Of a stretch of 64,000 nucleotides of DNA, positions 1 through 12,663 are shown in pieces. The translations under genes were made by a program, and so were the position numbers. Each line of letters opens with the position of its first letter. Position 1 is the first letter of the stretch. Under the pieces are notes generated by a model. That model saw only the letters and a program-made list of their open reading frames with translations. It did no database searches and was not told the origin of the DNA. Origin of the DNA: Gonatopus flavifemur (lineage: Eukaryota; Arthropoda; Insecta; Hymenoptera; Dryinidae); NCBI GenBank assembly GCA_018340375.1, contig JAFFJZ010000009.1, positions 1,240,001 to 1,304,000 on the forward strand, given 5' to 3'.

Positions 1-1256
1 ATTATTTTCACCCCCAGACTATTGTTTAAATGTTGCAAAAAATACTGAACTTCTTACAACAATGCCATTATATTTCGAAACCATATTCAAACTTCGTCAA
101 GGTTTTGACACAATGTGCCTAAGATTGGAACAATATCAAAAAGGAATTAGGTCAACAATATTTCCAAGCCCTTTTATGGTGCACTAAATAATAGGTGCAC
201 TAAATAATATTCTGCAAGCTCTCTTGGTGAATATTGTGCAAAACAATATTATTATAATAGTTTGAACTACACTTCTTGACGATATTACATGAAATATTTA
301 TCACAAATATGGAATCAAGCCACAACTGATGTTCAAATAACATTTGGAATATAATTCAACAATCTCAAATTGATATTAACAAGAAGAAATTTATTTCAAG
401 AACATTATGCACCTCCGAAACCACTATTAATATTATAAGGAAATCTATTATTTCCATTAGTTCCGAATATTATAACAATGTTTTGCTCGAATCGACAACC
501 AAATACCATTCGGAACCTAAGAAAGTATCAGAAAATAGGGAAACGCGTATAAAAAAACTCGCAAGACATAGGAAGCGAGTAAACATATTTCTTGTTTCCT
601 TGAACAACTGACGTTCACTTGGAGGGCAGGTCTCAGAAGAGTATGAAAGGAGCAAGCTCGTGCCCTTTGACACTCATTATTTTCTAAATGTCTACAGTGA
701 CAAAATACAATTCTTCTAAAACTCGTGCTGAGGCGACCAATCTTTCTATGATTCCTGCATTCTCAAGTGTGTTCCAACCATTCTCAATATGTTTAATATT
801 TTCCAACCAGATTCACCCATTGGATATTACAAACAATTTTTCTTCACTTTCAACGAACTACAATTCAACAAACAACCAGTGAGTATATTTAACAAACGAA
901 CCCCAAATGTTGTGATATCAAAGGGTTCCTACAATTCTGGATAATTATGCATAGCCACTGTATCCAAAAATTCACCAAGATACCGTGCATAGTCACCATA
1001 TTTTGGAATCCTCAACGAGATAGGGTGCATAGTTACCATATCTCTGATCTTTTTCTAATCCTAATCTAAATTTCCGAATCGAGATACTGTGCATAGTCAC
1101 CATATCTCTAATCTCTCATTTATTCTCATTCCAACCTATCCGAGTCCGTACCTCACACTTTGATAACCGACTCAATTGAAACCTATAGTAAATATTTCTT
1201 CATGCGAGAATATCAGTTGAATTTCTTTCTTTTTCCCTCGATTTTCTCCCCTTCAG
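1..1256. other. AT-rich stretch, no gene recognised; degenerate short repeats at 945-1115
   Basis: No convincing coding region is visible. Between about 945 and 1115 a degenerate phrase of the form GTGCATAGTCACCATATCTC occurs about four times with uneven spacing, so it is a decayed short repeat rather than a clean tandem array. The stretch could be the 5' part of the element whose exon follows at 1257, but no TG-type end is visible to prove that. Confidence 0.4.
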
Positions 1257-1524
1257 TAACTCGAACGGTACGCGAACTGTCCGAACAATTAGCCCTCATC
1301 AAACGACGGATCCAGACCAAGCAAAGACTAATTAATACTCGCGGGCAGGAATTGGGGAAGAAAGCCCAATACACCGGTAATGAAGGGATCCATCAACATT
1401 TGGAGAAATATAATCGAATTCCAAAAAACTACAATCACGCCGTCACCGTATCATCAACCGGACCACAAAGAAAAGAGAAACCACATAAATCAAAAATAGA
1501 TCACTCCGCCAATCACACGAATAT
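1257..1524 (+). pseudogene. Third, truncated copy of the small coiled-coil exon found in elements A and B
   Basis: A long pyrimidine run followed by CAG (acceptor at 1255-1256) opens a reading frame that, if one G is supplied by an upstream exon, starts V-T-R-T-V-R-E-L and continues as a charged, helix-prone stretch. The exons at 31728 (V-K-T-Q-L) and at 34985 on the minus strand (V-R-D-R-V) have the same acceptor type and the same phase. Similarity is limited to the first ~30 residues. The frame then runs into the inverted-repeat element at 1525, so the copy is cut off. Function unknown. The link to the other two copies is an inference from phase and a weak residue pattern. Confidence 0.35.
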
Positions 1525-3884
1525 GTTCTGCTAATATCAATAGTTGGCCTGCAGACATTTTTCGACCTTCATCCGTACAGATCGGGTCCCTTAGGTCTCG
1601 GGAATTACATACGCAGTCTCCCCATATCAATTTATACTCATTATCATCGACCGATTGTTTGTGACATTCATCCTTGCTCACAAGACGTTCGGAAAGTATT
1701 ATTACAGCTGTTGTTCCAACATGCAGGTGTAGCAGGAGTTGGGATAACAAACAAAGCGACGTGAACGTATAGTTCGGGCCTCCGAGGCCCAAGTAGTTAG
1801 AAAGTTGTATGAATAATTGAAACCACAGACATATTATACCACGCTTGGTGCCTCTCAAGTTTTGAATGTTTTCATAGAACTAGATGAGAATAACTGATTC
1901 CATCCAAAATGTTTTCATGTCTTAAACATAACTGTGAGTTGAGTGGGTAAACCACTTTGGATGCCGGTGTCACGTCCAGGGATTTCGTCTCAACGAAATA
2001 CATTTTCCTCGACACGAGTTAGGATTAAAATTTATAAGAATTTCTTCACCAACTCCAATAATGGGGTTTCAATGCGTGGACCAGGAGTAACGGAAAGGTG
2101 AAGGGGAAGTTTTATTTTAACCCGTTAAGGACCAAACGTCCGTTTTTTCAACACCTTTTTCAACGATATTTTACGCTGTCGAATCGATTGTCGGATCCAA
2201 GATTGTCGGATTGTGAGAACCCAAGAGGGAAAAGATGAAACTTTGAATAATTGGAGAAACAGAGAACGAAAGATGTGGTGACAGTTGAGCAACTGCAATG
2301 AATATATAGTGCAGAGGAAGGGAGACGAAACTAGACTTCAAACTTTCAAAGAAAAACACAAAAAAATAAATAAAATAAGGAAAAATTGAAACAAAAAAAA
2401 TGACTCACGTAAATGTTTACCCCCACGTGGTAAGAGTTGGGCAACGGTGATCAACACATTGACGGCAGGAAACACTTGAAAAATGAGACGATTTCAGTAC
2501 TCTTCCGGAACCATATTGGCTCTGCCACATTGTGTTTAGCAGATCTGACACTAAATTTGTATTCAGTGATCCGAAGGCTACGCAGATCCATCTATGTGAG
2601 GGAGAAAATATCGATAAATTGACAAAAAACTGGAGGAACGAAAATTGAGACTTCTTGCTGCCATATTCGAACCGCCATTCTGAATCCATGGAATCTGACC
2701 TCCGATTAGTCATCAGGGATCCCGAAAACCCCCACGTACTGATTTTAATGGGAATCGTACAGTTTCAACAATTTTAGGCCGCCATTTTGGATCCGCCATG
2801 TTGAATTTGGCAAATCTGACCCCGGATCCGTGATCCACGACCCCAAAAACCTAATAATACGTATGTGTATATCGAATTCATTCAGGAATATTGCTCAAAT
2901 ACAAAAAAAAAGAAAAAGCAAAAATATTTTGGTTTCTAGCCGCCATATTGAGTGTCGCCATCTTGAATTTCGAAAAACCATTTCACACACTTCGAAGCTC
3001 AGGGTCCATGGACGCAGAAATTTCATCCCCTGGATGTATGTCTCCCCTAATTCGAGACAAAAATAAACGGATAATAATTTTTTGCAATCGAAAATTCGTG
3101 TTTCCTTCCATGCAAACGATTATCACATCCCCAGTCCGCATTTTTTCGAGAATCTGCTCCCATATTCTGAGAGTTCAGATAATTTTACATTGAAAATAAT
3201 TATCCGCAAATTTTTTGACAATCGATTCGACAGCGTAAAATATCGTTGAAAAAGGTGTTGAAAAAACGGACGTTTGGTCCTTAACGGGTTAAAATAAAAC
3301 TTCCCCTTCACCTTTCCGTTACTCCTGGTCCACGCATTGAAACCCCATTATTGGAGTTGGTGAAGAAATTCTTATAAATTTTAATCCTAACTCGTGTCGA
3401 GGAAAATGTATTTCGTTGAGACGAAATCCCTGGACGTGACACCGGCATCCGAAGTGGTTTGCCCACTCAACTCACAGTTATGTTTAAGACATGAAAACAT
3501 TTTGGATGAAATCAGTTATTTTCATCTAGTTCTATGAAAACATTCAAAACTTGAGAGGCACCAAGCGTGGTATAATATTTCTGTGGTTTCAATTATTCAT
3601 ACAACTTTCTAACTACTTGGGCCTCGGAGGCCCGAACTATACGTTTACGTCGCTTTGTTTGTTATCCCAACTCCTGCTACACCTGCATGTTGGAACAACA
3701 GCTGTAATAATACTTTCCGAACGTCTTGTGAGCAAGGATGAATGTCACAAACAATCGGTCGATGATAATGAGTATAAATTGATATGGGGAGACTGCGTAT
3801 GTAATTCCCGAGACCTAAGGGACCCGATCTGTACGGATGAAGGTCGAAAAATGTCTGCAGGCCAACTATTGATATTAGCAGAAC
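1525..3884. mobile_element. Element with 668-bp terminal inverted repeats (foldback-type, unclassified)
   Basis: The left arm (1525-2192) and right arm (3217-3884) are near-identical reverse complements of exactly equal length, with only scattered substitutions (for example near 1980 against 3450). They enclose a 1,024-bp middle. The outer ends read GTTCTGCTAATATC and its complement. The flanks do not match, so I see no target-site duplication. Each arm holds an open frame of about 120 codons in both directions, which I do not trust as a gene. The middle carries diverged units of a satellite that also forms the array at 57.2-58.0 kb. The structure fits a foldback or other long-TIR DNA element, or two inverted copies of one repeat. 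High arm identity implies recent origin or gene conversion. Confidence 0.8.
2500..2990 (-). repeat. Diverged ~120-150 bp units inside the long-TIR element
   Basis: Around 2520, 2660, 2785 and 2940 the phrase GCCGCCAT-TTxGATCCGCCAT, followed by a segment ending in GACCCC-AAAA, recurs in diverged form. It is the reverse complement of the unit that is tandemly repeated at 57.2-58.0 kb, where each unit contains ATGGCGGATCCAATATGGCG. The two loci therefore share a satellite family. No coding role is supported. Confidence 0.6.
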
Positions 3885-4904
3885 AACGTTGTCGCTGGAA
3901 ATTTTCTGCACCTCTCATTCCCCCCACCCCGTTTTTCACCGCGAAATCCAGGGAACATGCTTCCCACTTTAGATAAAAAAATCACTAACGTCCTATCAAT
4001 TTTCGCGAATTTTTCAAACACTTTCGTCATCAGGGCAGTTTTATGAATGAGGATATGCAAGATGCATTCAGATACATCGAAAGATAGCTGAGTAAGAACG
4101 AGCTCAATGTTGGAAAACATTGAATTTCGGAGCTAAAAAATTTGTAGTTTCAATTTTTCAACTCGGAAACTATTGATCATGAAAAAAAATTGTAAGAGGA
4201 AATTTATATCGATTTTTCGAGACCTGTCGCCCAGTATTTTCCATTATCCGAAATTTGAACTGTCGATTTTGACATTTGACGGCACGGCTTGGACGATACT
4301 TCTCCCGCTGTTCAAGCACCTGGCGGCTTTTGCAATAGAACTCCTCATTTGATCAGTATACCGCTAGATATTGAAGTGTTCTCTACGACAACCTGTGTTG
4401 TCCATTATTCGAATTTTTCGAGGATGAGTGAGAAAATATCGACGTCTGGAATTTAGGGTACTTCATGAGAATTTTTGATTGGATTTCATTGAAACATAAT
4501 TCATGATTCATCTGTAATATCAATAATCCTAAAGAGTTTCCTATTGAGGTCATGATTAGTTCCAATATTATCAAGAGATAACATCAGGAATGCTACTTTG
4601 GTTGATTATAGCAGCGCTTCTGATATGTTCCATCAGGATTGTCAACATTATTTTTTGTGTTGTTCGAAAATTATTTCGGAAATCTGAATGTCCTCGAGAA
4701 TTCTTCGCGAGATTCTTGAAATCTGTCAATGTGGTTTGGATATTAACTGACGAGCATGAAAATGACAAATGAGAATACTATACTCGCATTTTGAAACCCA
4801 ACTCTGGCCCTTTATTTTTTTACCCGCAATTATGAATTACTCCAATTTCCAAGTTTTTGAATGGATTTGAAAATTGAGATGAAGATAAAAAACTGAAATC
4901 GAAT
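3885..4904. other. No gene recognised
   Basis: AT-rich sequence following the long-TIR element. Short open frames near 4590 and 4571 on opposite strands show no recognisable domain. No repeat boundary is clear. Confidence 0.4.
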
Positions 4905-5377
4905 TTGGCGAAGCGCGATTGCGTCGTGCTAGTGATCTTGAATCATCAGGCATTGTGGAGCAAGTTTCATAAATTGCAAGATTTCCATGGTACTGAAAAT
5001 TATAGTCTTCATCTCATGCATGACCTTCTTGAAGGCGTTCGTCGTCACGATATTGTTCTGTTGTTACATTATTTTATTTATGAAGCGGAATTTTTCAACT
5101 TTGAAGTCCTCAGCACGAAAAGCCGCGGCTTTTATTATGATGAATCACACAACGTGAATGAAGTTCCTGAAATTATAGAGAACCAGTTGAAACATGGAAT
5201 TTGGATTTTGTATTGTGCTGAAATGTTGCTGTTGGTCAACAATATCACTCTTTTGATCGGTGACTTAGTACCTGAAGGGAATGAATATCAGCAAATCCTA
5301 TCACTGTTGGAGAGTATTAGTGAAATTGAGAGTGCTGAAAATTGTTCAATTGATACTCACGAAGTCCTTAGCGTGTA
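4905..5377 (+). pseudogene. Fragment of a DDE-type transposase of a second, distant CACTA-like clade
   Basis: One open stretch encodes about 155 residues. It contains FHGTENYSLHLMHDLLEGV, the equivalent of the D-x-M-H segment of CACTA/EnSpm-like transposases, and further on the pattern I-G-D-L-V-P-E typical of a transposon-encoded protein family common in invertebrate genomes. A GTAAGT donor-like site lies at the end (5375). The upstream catalytic part and the downstream part are not visible nearby, and no in-frame ATG precedes the conserved block. It differs clearly from the transposases at 15.0 and 60.0 kb, so it stems from a separate element. I infer a dead remnant, though it could be one exon of a larger decayed gene. 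Confidence 0.6.
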
Positions 5378-5856
5378 AGTGATATCTTTAGATTATTTCG
5401 ATAACATATGATTCAGTCCCACAATCATTCAACTGTTCCATTTCCATTTCCTCAACCAAAGAAAAACTTCCATCTTGAATTCAAAAGGGAAACATTGAAT
5501 ATTTTTTTATGAATGATTTATGGTGGAACATTATTTCAGAACTAGAAAACTAAATTAATTAATATTTCAAATTACAAAACTTGTATCATGGAAAATTTTA
5601 TTTGAAATATTCTATGAGCATACAAATTATTATCCCCTCATTGAATCCCTTTACTTCTTCTTCAATCCCTCATTGGATTACTCTTATATTTACATGTGCA
5701 AGTTTTATTGTTTGTAGCAGAACTATCATTCTTCTCCAATGATTTGGTTTTTTTCTCTGATACGACATAGGTACAATTGAACTGGAATTCACCCGTATTT
5801 TTCCCATTTAATTTCAAATGTTCTCATGACTCTCATTTTTTTCCACCATTTGAATA
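5378..5856. other. No gene recognised
   Basis: AT-rich sequence between the transposase fragment and the SINE. No domain, repeat boundary or palindrome stands out. Confidence 0.4.
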
Positions 5857-6040
5857 GCATATCGTGGCTTAGTGGAATGAGTCTCAGCTCTATAAGGGTT
5901 AGATACAAGTTCAAATCTCGTCACCATACGATAAAATTCCCCATAACGAATTCTCAGAGAATCAGGTAGGTTCAAAGTAGGTCTGGTCTGAAAATCATGT
6001 GAATCGAAGAATGGCACGGGCAACAAAAGTGTCACATAAT
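5857..6040 (+). repeat. tRNA-derived SINE (head region)
   Basis: A-box-like TGGCTTAGTGG at 5865-5875 is followed, after about 33 bases, by B-box-like GTTCAAATC at 5909-5917. This is the internal RNA polymerase III promoter layout of tRNA genes. The rest does not fold into a proper tRNA and continues into an unrelated tail. A tRNA-headed SINE is the simplest reading. The 3' boundary is a guess. Confidence 0.55.
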
Positions 6041-9000
6041 ATGAATCATCCGGAGAGAAAATTTCATTTATTCACCTCCTGTTTAAAAATCCAAGATGGG
6101 CCTTTTTAACAATGTTGCTTGCATTTTTCACAATCACAGTTTGCTGTAACTAATTACTGTGGTAATAGAACTTGTTGATTTTTTTTGCTTGAATTTAGCA
6201 ATGACAACTTTTTTATACGTCAGTATCTGTGATGGTGAATCTTCATATCAATAATGACTAAGACCGTAGATGGCATTTGTTCAAATTACATGGTTATGTC
6301 TCTAATTCGCTGCCAAAGATGGGATGATCCATCATTATTTGAAGTATGTTCTACGGTGAAATTTTCCTCAGTGCAAGACTTGAGATTCGAGCACTATGTC
6401 ACTGTTATGTAACTGCGGTGCCAGTGCGACGAACGTGTTGCTTAGAACGCGGACATGCGTGTGGTAACTGAGGGTTATCATTGATAATTTCAAGTGCGGA
6501 GGCAAAACACAAGACTTGTTCTCATTCTTCTTACGAAATGAGAAACAGGAAGTTTTGTCAACTGGATTTTCATATGAGAATATGGGAGATTGCGAATGAA
6601 TAGCCAAATTTCACTATACGTTTTGTACACTTCAACGTTCAGCGTTGAGGATTTCAATTTTACCTACTACACCGATGAAAAAGATTGTGGAGCCAATTAC
6701 GTGAGCAGTTGGATATGGCGAACAACGATATGTGATTGAGTCCACAGAATATTCGGTAGACTCTATAAGATATCGTTGAAGTGGATGAAATATATTCGAC
6801 CCAGATAGCACGATAGTCCCTTCCGACTCACCGAAGAATTCAGGTTGAAGAATACACATGTTATTTATGTTTACGACTCCCTAAAGATTTCTATTAGGAC
6901 ACATCACACCCAAAAGAATTCTCAAAGAATGCATATCGTAGTTCTTCAACTTTTCGTCACAGAATCATTACGTATTCTATAAGAGTGCCCGTTAGGACAG
7001 TAAATATGAATTCGAAAACAAATTCGTAAACAATTCTGTTTCTATCCAAAGTTATTCATAGGAAATTCTATAATTTGCATTCATCATCAATTCCAGTGAA
7101 TTCTTTTATGGACAGTAAATAATATATATTTTTAAAAGTTTCATATCCACAAAATATGAATATAGATAATTAATACTTGTGTTTTTATGAATAATTTAGA
7201 GTAATCATTAAACAGAAATTGATGAAGAGATGGAAGAAGTTTGTTTGGCAAGGCAATTTCATAGGTTAGATAAGGATGCTCAAGCATGGGAATAAATCAG
7301 TGAAATTTCACTACGTACTTTTTAAACAATCAGGTAATGATTGGGAATTGTTAATATTCAATAGATGAAAATGTCGCCAAAATTGCACTTTATAAATAAA
7401 TTGAGATCCCTAAGTGGTGCTGAAGCATAATGAAAAATATCGAGTTATTGACATTTATAGGTTATATAGCTTTATAGTTGGTTCATCGTTTGAGAATCAT
7501 TTTCAATTCTTAATTCATATTGGAAAAGGGATCATGACAATGCATATTATTACTACATATAAAACCTCGATTTACCTGGTTGTTGAAAAAGTATGGAAGC
7601 ACAGTTTCATTTATTCCATCTGGCACTTGACAGATCTTGATCATTGATGATTGAAAAATGGAGGTATTCAGTACGTGAATCATTGATATTTATGGGATAT
7701 CAGTAGTTTCCATTGCGTATACTTATTCTTATCTCAATGAACTTCAGCATGGTCAATAATTTCCAGAAATTGCGAATCAATTTGTATTCAATGTATTACC
7801 GAGGGTATTTTAAACACTTTGATATGAGTGCAATTATAAGTTTTGAATTCTTGTATAAAAATAATATGAGGAAATTTAAGTAGAAACTCATTTCTGCCAA
7901 ATTTAGGAGACGATTCTTTCTATCGTGCAAGGAATTGTATATATTTCCTGCCTATTTATTTCATAACAGTTCGAATGAAGTATACTTATATTTTTATATG
8001 ACTATTTTCCTTCGTTCCTGTGAACAGATGCTTAGAACTTACCACTACATATCATATTTCACACGAGGCAAGAGACCATCTGAGACGCTGCACTGGGGAG
8101 TTGGGTTGAAAAGCATGTCTATGGTACATCAAAGTTTCTCACATTTGAACATATGGATCATTTTGCACCTCCTCTCCACCATTACATCAACAATATCAAA
8201 AAGTTTGAGAAGAGACTCATTTTTTACAAACTGAGGAGACAATTCCTTCTGCGATACATAGAATTTGATAAATTCATCAGCTCATTTATTTCATAACACT
8301 TGGGAAAATTGACTTCTTTCTGACTAAAACGCTTCATTTTTCCTCCAATTTTTTTGAGAGAAAAATGGAGCGTTTTGATCAAAATGACATAAATTCTCAC
8401 AAGGGAAGAGTTTGAATAAAGAACATATTTTTCCTTTTTTGTTTGCTCGGATGCTATTATACATGATGTTTCTAACCGAACAAGTACCCAGAAAGCAAAA
8501 CGAACGAGTCCACGATTGTTCAATCTGATGGACACAATCTGATGCATAAACAATCAACCAATGGTGGTACAATTAGATTGACCAATACGTGAATGTTACT
8601 CATTATTGCACAATTATTGGTGCACAACCGTTGCATGAAATTCATAAATGATTGTACGATAATGTGTACACTTCTCATATTATTAATTGTTCAATTTCAT
8701 ATCTATTTGCGATTGTACATTGATTTATAGAAAAATGTGCTATTGTGTTGTGGATGTGATTGAGAGATGGAAAATGAATCATTGCATAATCGGATGTATT
8801 AAAAATGGGACAATCAGAATTTATTGATTATCGCACAAATTGTTGTATACAAATATTTCAAAAATATTTATCATTCATTGCAAATGTAAATTAAACAGTA
8901 TGGGTAGCATATTATGGGTGAATTGATAATGTCTCATGCAATAATAATTCTGTGTACTCATCTTGATTTTTATTAATTGCTTTAAATCAAATTTTTTAAT

Positions 9001-9140
9001 TAATTTAGAAGAATTGTAATCATCGCGTTACAATTATCGATGAATGATTGGATCCTTTTATTTGAAAATCACTCTGCTATCCTTTTTCATTCACAGAATC
9101 TAAAAAAAGAAGGAAAGAGGATTTTATTCTACGGGTCTGT
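6041..9140. other. No gene recognised; a direct repeat and a hairpin
   Basis: Three kilobases of AT-rich sequence without a supported gene. A segment at 7885-7975 recurs in diverged form at 8212-8300 (AGGAGACxATTC followed by CATTTATTTCATAACA). A hairpin at about 8326-8378 pairs AAAACGCTTCATTTTT with AAAAATGGAGCGTTTT. The stretch 8570-8960 is rich in GATTGTAC/ATTGTG words that also occur near 25.65-25.87 kb and may be an old dispersed repeat. Confidence 0.4.
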
Positions 9141-9256
9141 CGATAACTGATCCGAGCAGAGCAGAGTAATTTTCAACCAATCAGAAAATTCGAATTTTTT
9201 CTTTTGATTTTTTGATTGGTTGAAAATTACTCTTGCTCTGCTTGGAGCAGTTATCG
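9141..9256. repeat. Hairpin MITE
   Basis: CGATAACTGATCC-GAGCAGAGCAG at the left pairs with CTGCTTGGAGCAGTTATCG at the right. The arms continue through ATTTTCAACCAATCA, leaving a short A/T-rich loop. No target duplication is obvious. Non-coding. Confidence 0.7.
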
Positions 9257-9270
9257 TAAACACTCTATAA

Positions 9271-9404
9271 GGGCCAGTTTCACCAACTCAGTTCAAAGTT
9301 GAACTTGGTTAAATCTTAATTAAACCAAGTTTAAACTAGGATTAAACCAAGTTTGAATAATATTTAACCAAGTTCAACTTTGAACTGAGTTGGTGAAACC
9401 GGCC
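9271..9404. repeat. PIF/Harbinger-type MITE with TAA target duplication
   Basis: A nearly complete palindrome begins GGGCCAGTTTCACCAACTC and ends with its complement. The interior is built from AACTTGGTTAAA-type words. TAA flanks both ends. A 3-bp TWA target duplication with G-rich termini is typical of the PIF/Harbinger superfamily, and very similar hairpins are widespread in insect genomes. It is non-autonomous, and no Harbinger transposase is visible in the window. Confidence 0.75.
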
Positions 9405-11040
9405 CTAAGAGATTGATTTGAACGCCTCTGTACCAGCGTGGCCGACAAAATCCTACCAGATTTCGCTGATTGATCAATTCCTATGAAGACGAAAATGGGA
9501 TAGGGTGGCTCTATAAGAATCAACCAATCGTCATCAGTCAGTAGGATTTTTTGGTAACGCTCCTCTGTACGGAAGGGTATATACTCGAATGTTCACATGG
9601 ATACACTAACACGAATGATGAACAAATCATAAAAGTTCTTGAAGTAGTATTAGTGTATCCATGTGGATTTAGTTGAAGTACTAGTCCGTACGGCGGCGCT
9701 GAAATCGACCTCAACATTGTGAATTGAGGTTTAGCCCTCTGCGATACATCAGGGTACACCATTAAGTCGCATTAGACAAGAGAGTTGTGACGCGTGGTGA
9801 TGCCTGGTGACGCGTTTCACGAAAAAACAACGTTTCTCGGGGTTTTGTTCGATACTTTTCAGGTACTCATGTGTATTTGATCAGCATATTCTTAAAAAGA
9901 AGAATTCCATAAAAGAGGCAACATTTATTGTAAGTATATGCATATATTTTGTAGAAAATTATCATTATGTCAGCATTGTGTTGTTTGAAAAAACGACGCT
10001 CTAGTTTGAAAACTGTTTGGTTATTCCTAAGAGATTTGCCTTTCGGCTGTGTCTTGAAATACGCTTACCCGACTGCAGGTTTGAAATGCAAAACCGTGAA
10101 ATTTCCAAATTCTCGTGGGTACAGTGAACCCTTGATGAATTATCCACAGACACGCGAAGTTTCCCGTATTTCGAATTTTAACAGATCGAGACACGTGCTA
10201 ACTGTCTTCTACCTCGAATTTTCATCTTGAAAAACAGCAAAATATGCGTTTCTGTAGATATTCCTTCAAGAATTCAAGGTATTCACAAGAATTTGGAAAT
10301 TTATCGTGCCTCAAATTGAAAAATTGGAAACATGTTAGCGTGTTTCTAGATATGGCCTTGTTTTTTTTGTTTTATGTATGTTGACGATTCATCAGAGTAT
10401 TCACTGTTTTTTCCATACATGACGTCCTTTCAAGTTTATATACCTAAGATATATTTGAAATGAAACATTTTATACGAGGTTTAGTATAAGTATTATAAAT
10501 TTGGGGTTAAATTTGTATAGCACTAAAAAGAAAACGGCAAACATTCCAGATTGTGTGGAAAAAGTTATAATGACGTCATCAAGTTTACTCGTCTAACATT
10601 TTCATTTTTAGGATGATTATAAATAGGGTATAATATTTTATTCACACTCCGAAAGAGATTAAAAATTATGCGACGCAGAGTGATTTGGCATACCCGTATA
10701 CAAATATTTTGCTGACGATGGAATGTGAGAAACTTGTAACTTTTTTATGACAATCAGTACTAATCAATTTGAAATGAAACGAAAATTCTCTGGAAAAGCT
10801 CTGAATATAGTTTGCAATTGATATTCCAAATCCGTGAGATTTTTTATTAACATTTCATAAATTCTCAAAATGTATTAGACGTTTCCATAGTTTTTCAGAG
10901 TCTTTCAAAGAAAATTACACATTTTTCATGTACTGTGCATTGTTTTGCAGAAACTTTCTAGCGGAATATGTCCATACAAAATATCCTGCCTCTATTATAA
11001 TTTAGATTCTGAATAATTGGATTTCATTATTTTATACATA
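9405..11040. other. No gene recognised
   Basis: AT-rich sequence. Open frames of 65-90 codons near 9807 and 9967 lack recognisable domains. No clear repeat boundaries. Confidence 0.4.
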
Positions 11041-11261
11041 CACTGTAAAAAAAAATTCCTGTAATTTTACCACTCTGAGAGTTGGTAACAAAATTACCTA
11101 CTCTGAACATGGGAAATTTACCAACTATAGTGAATTCACAAATTCAAGGGGTAATAACTGTACAGGTTAGGTGAATTCACTTTCACGTTGTAAAATTACA
11201 TTCGTTGGTAATTTTAAAGGTCAGGATGAATTCTCATGTTTAGAAAAGAAAAATTATCCCT

Positions 11262-11335
11262 TCCACTAGAATTGAACATAGGATCTTTCAATCACTTTTC
11301 TACTACCTTCCCACTGAGGCATAGGCAAATCAGTT
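11262..11335 (-). repeat. tRNA-like (SINE head) segment on the minus strand
   Basis: On the minus strand, TATGCCTCAGTGG (A-box-like, complement of 11311-11323) precedes GTTCAATTC (B-box-like, complement of 11269-11277) at tRNA-like spacing. No intact cloverleaf is evident. It lies inside the CACTG element and is best read as a SINE head or tRNA pseudogene. Confidence 0.4.
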
Positions 11336-12050
11336 GATATAGGCTTAGAAAGAATTGCTTATAAGTGCCGTATATGAATCAAACTTATCACATTTCTGTG
11401 ATTGATCACTTCACAAACTGAATATCGTCCAATAGCACATGATATTATAAAATATTATTAAATATGATAAAAATATAATAGGAATATTGAATTGTAGTAT
11501 AATATTGATATTATATCGATGACATTTTGACAAAAAGGCGTGGACGTTGAGTTTTATATATCATTCAAAAGCGTCTTTCCAATAACTATTTCCAAGAGCG
11601 CTCGATTGATTTGTAAAACTCGATTTCGTATCTTTTTGGCACTTACGTCTTTTTGTCAAAACGTCGTCGATATTTTGAGCATATTTTACAATATTCCATC
11701 CTATCAGGGATATTGGTGAAATCATGGATAAAAATTTGAGAAATGCAAAACACTTTTTTCGCATATTAAAAGTTGTTTGCTTTGTTGATGAAAATTATTA
11801 TAAAATCTGAAAATCTTTCGAAAAGCGCAGTCGTGACGATACGAGGGGAATTTTCCTCTAAACAAATTCATAGCGTATCATAAACAAAATTTCAGAAAAG
11901 TCAGAAGAAAAATACTATTTTCGAAATTGACAAACTTTGTAACCTTTGCGTGAATATCAGGAGTATCCTATGAAAAATACAATATTTAGACAATATCAAA
12001 AATTACTTTTATAATCGTGGTTAATGGGCACCTATATATTGCGCATTATT

Positions 12051-12162
12051 ACCCACACAGCAGCACAGTCCCAGAAGAATTCATAAAGAATTCTTAAGAG
12101 TTCTTTAAGAATTCTTAAGAACTCTTTAAGAATTCTTCTGGGACTTCGGTGCTGTATGGGTA
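12051..12162. repeat. Hairpin MITE of the ACAGCACCACAGTCCCAG family
   Basis: Left arm CCCACACAGCAGCACAGTCC pairs with right arm GGACTTCGGTGCTGTATGGG. The interior is made of AAGAATTCTTAAGAG-type words that fold on themselves. A related copy lies at 22887-22977 and another frames 62943-63327. It is nested in the 11.0-12.7 kb CACTG element, so it inserted later. Confidence 0.7.
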
Positions 12163-12663
12163 CATACATTAACTACACAATCGTTTATAATTTCCAAAAT
12201 CAAACATCCGGTTTTAAAACGGAAAAACCAACTTCTCAAATTCTCCATGAAATTCTAATTATCATTACAGACACTGTATTTTAATGTCACAAAATGAGTG
12301 CTGAATCACACATTCCTTTTGTGAAATTTACTCATAAAATAAAGATTTCACAATAAAAATTCAATATTCCAGTCTCGAATGTAATATTTTTCGCGCATGT
12401 AATTTTACAAACGTTGGTGATTTTCACACTTTCAGAGTAGGTAACTTTATTACCCACTCTCAAAATAACATATTTACAGTTCGAATGGTAAATTTTCAGG
12501 CTGTTGTAATATGGTTATGTTCAGAGTAGAACACTTACAGTTCCAATTTAAATTGAGAAGAGACAGCTAGTATTACTCCAATTCTCAGAGTAGTAATATT
12601 ACAGTTTGATTATTGTAACCATACATTTCATACATGTAACTTGATTTATGATTTTTTACAGTG

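Larger units (their letters stand above)
11041..12663. mobile_element. 1.6-kb non-coding CACTG-ended element
   Basis: The left end CACTGTAAAAAA and right end TTTTTTACAGTG are exact complements, and TA flanks both sides. Subterminal sequence is also inverted: words such as GGTAA-AATTAC and ACTCTGA/TCAGAGT recur near both ends. The interior has no transposase. It has been hit by a tRNA-like segment (about 11262) and a hairpin MITE (12051). CACTR ends with a 2-3 bp duplication are the hallmark of the CACTA (CMC/EnSpm) group, so I infer a non-autonomous member. A Tc1-like element with TA duplication cannot be excluded. Confidence 0.65.

Noticed and set aside
1490..3976. Frames of 120-140 codons on opposite strands in the two arms of the long-TIR element
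   Set aside because: They encode the same peptide because the arms are inverted copies, start without a convincing ATG, show no domain, and are open in both directions.
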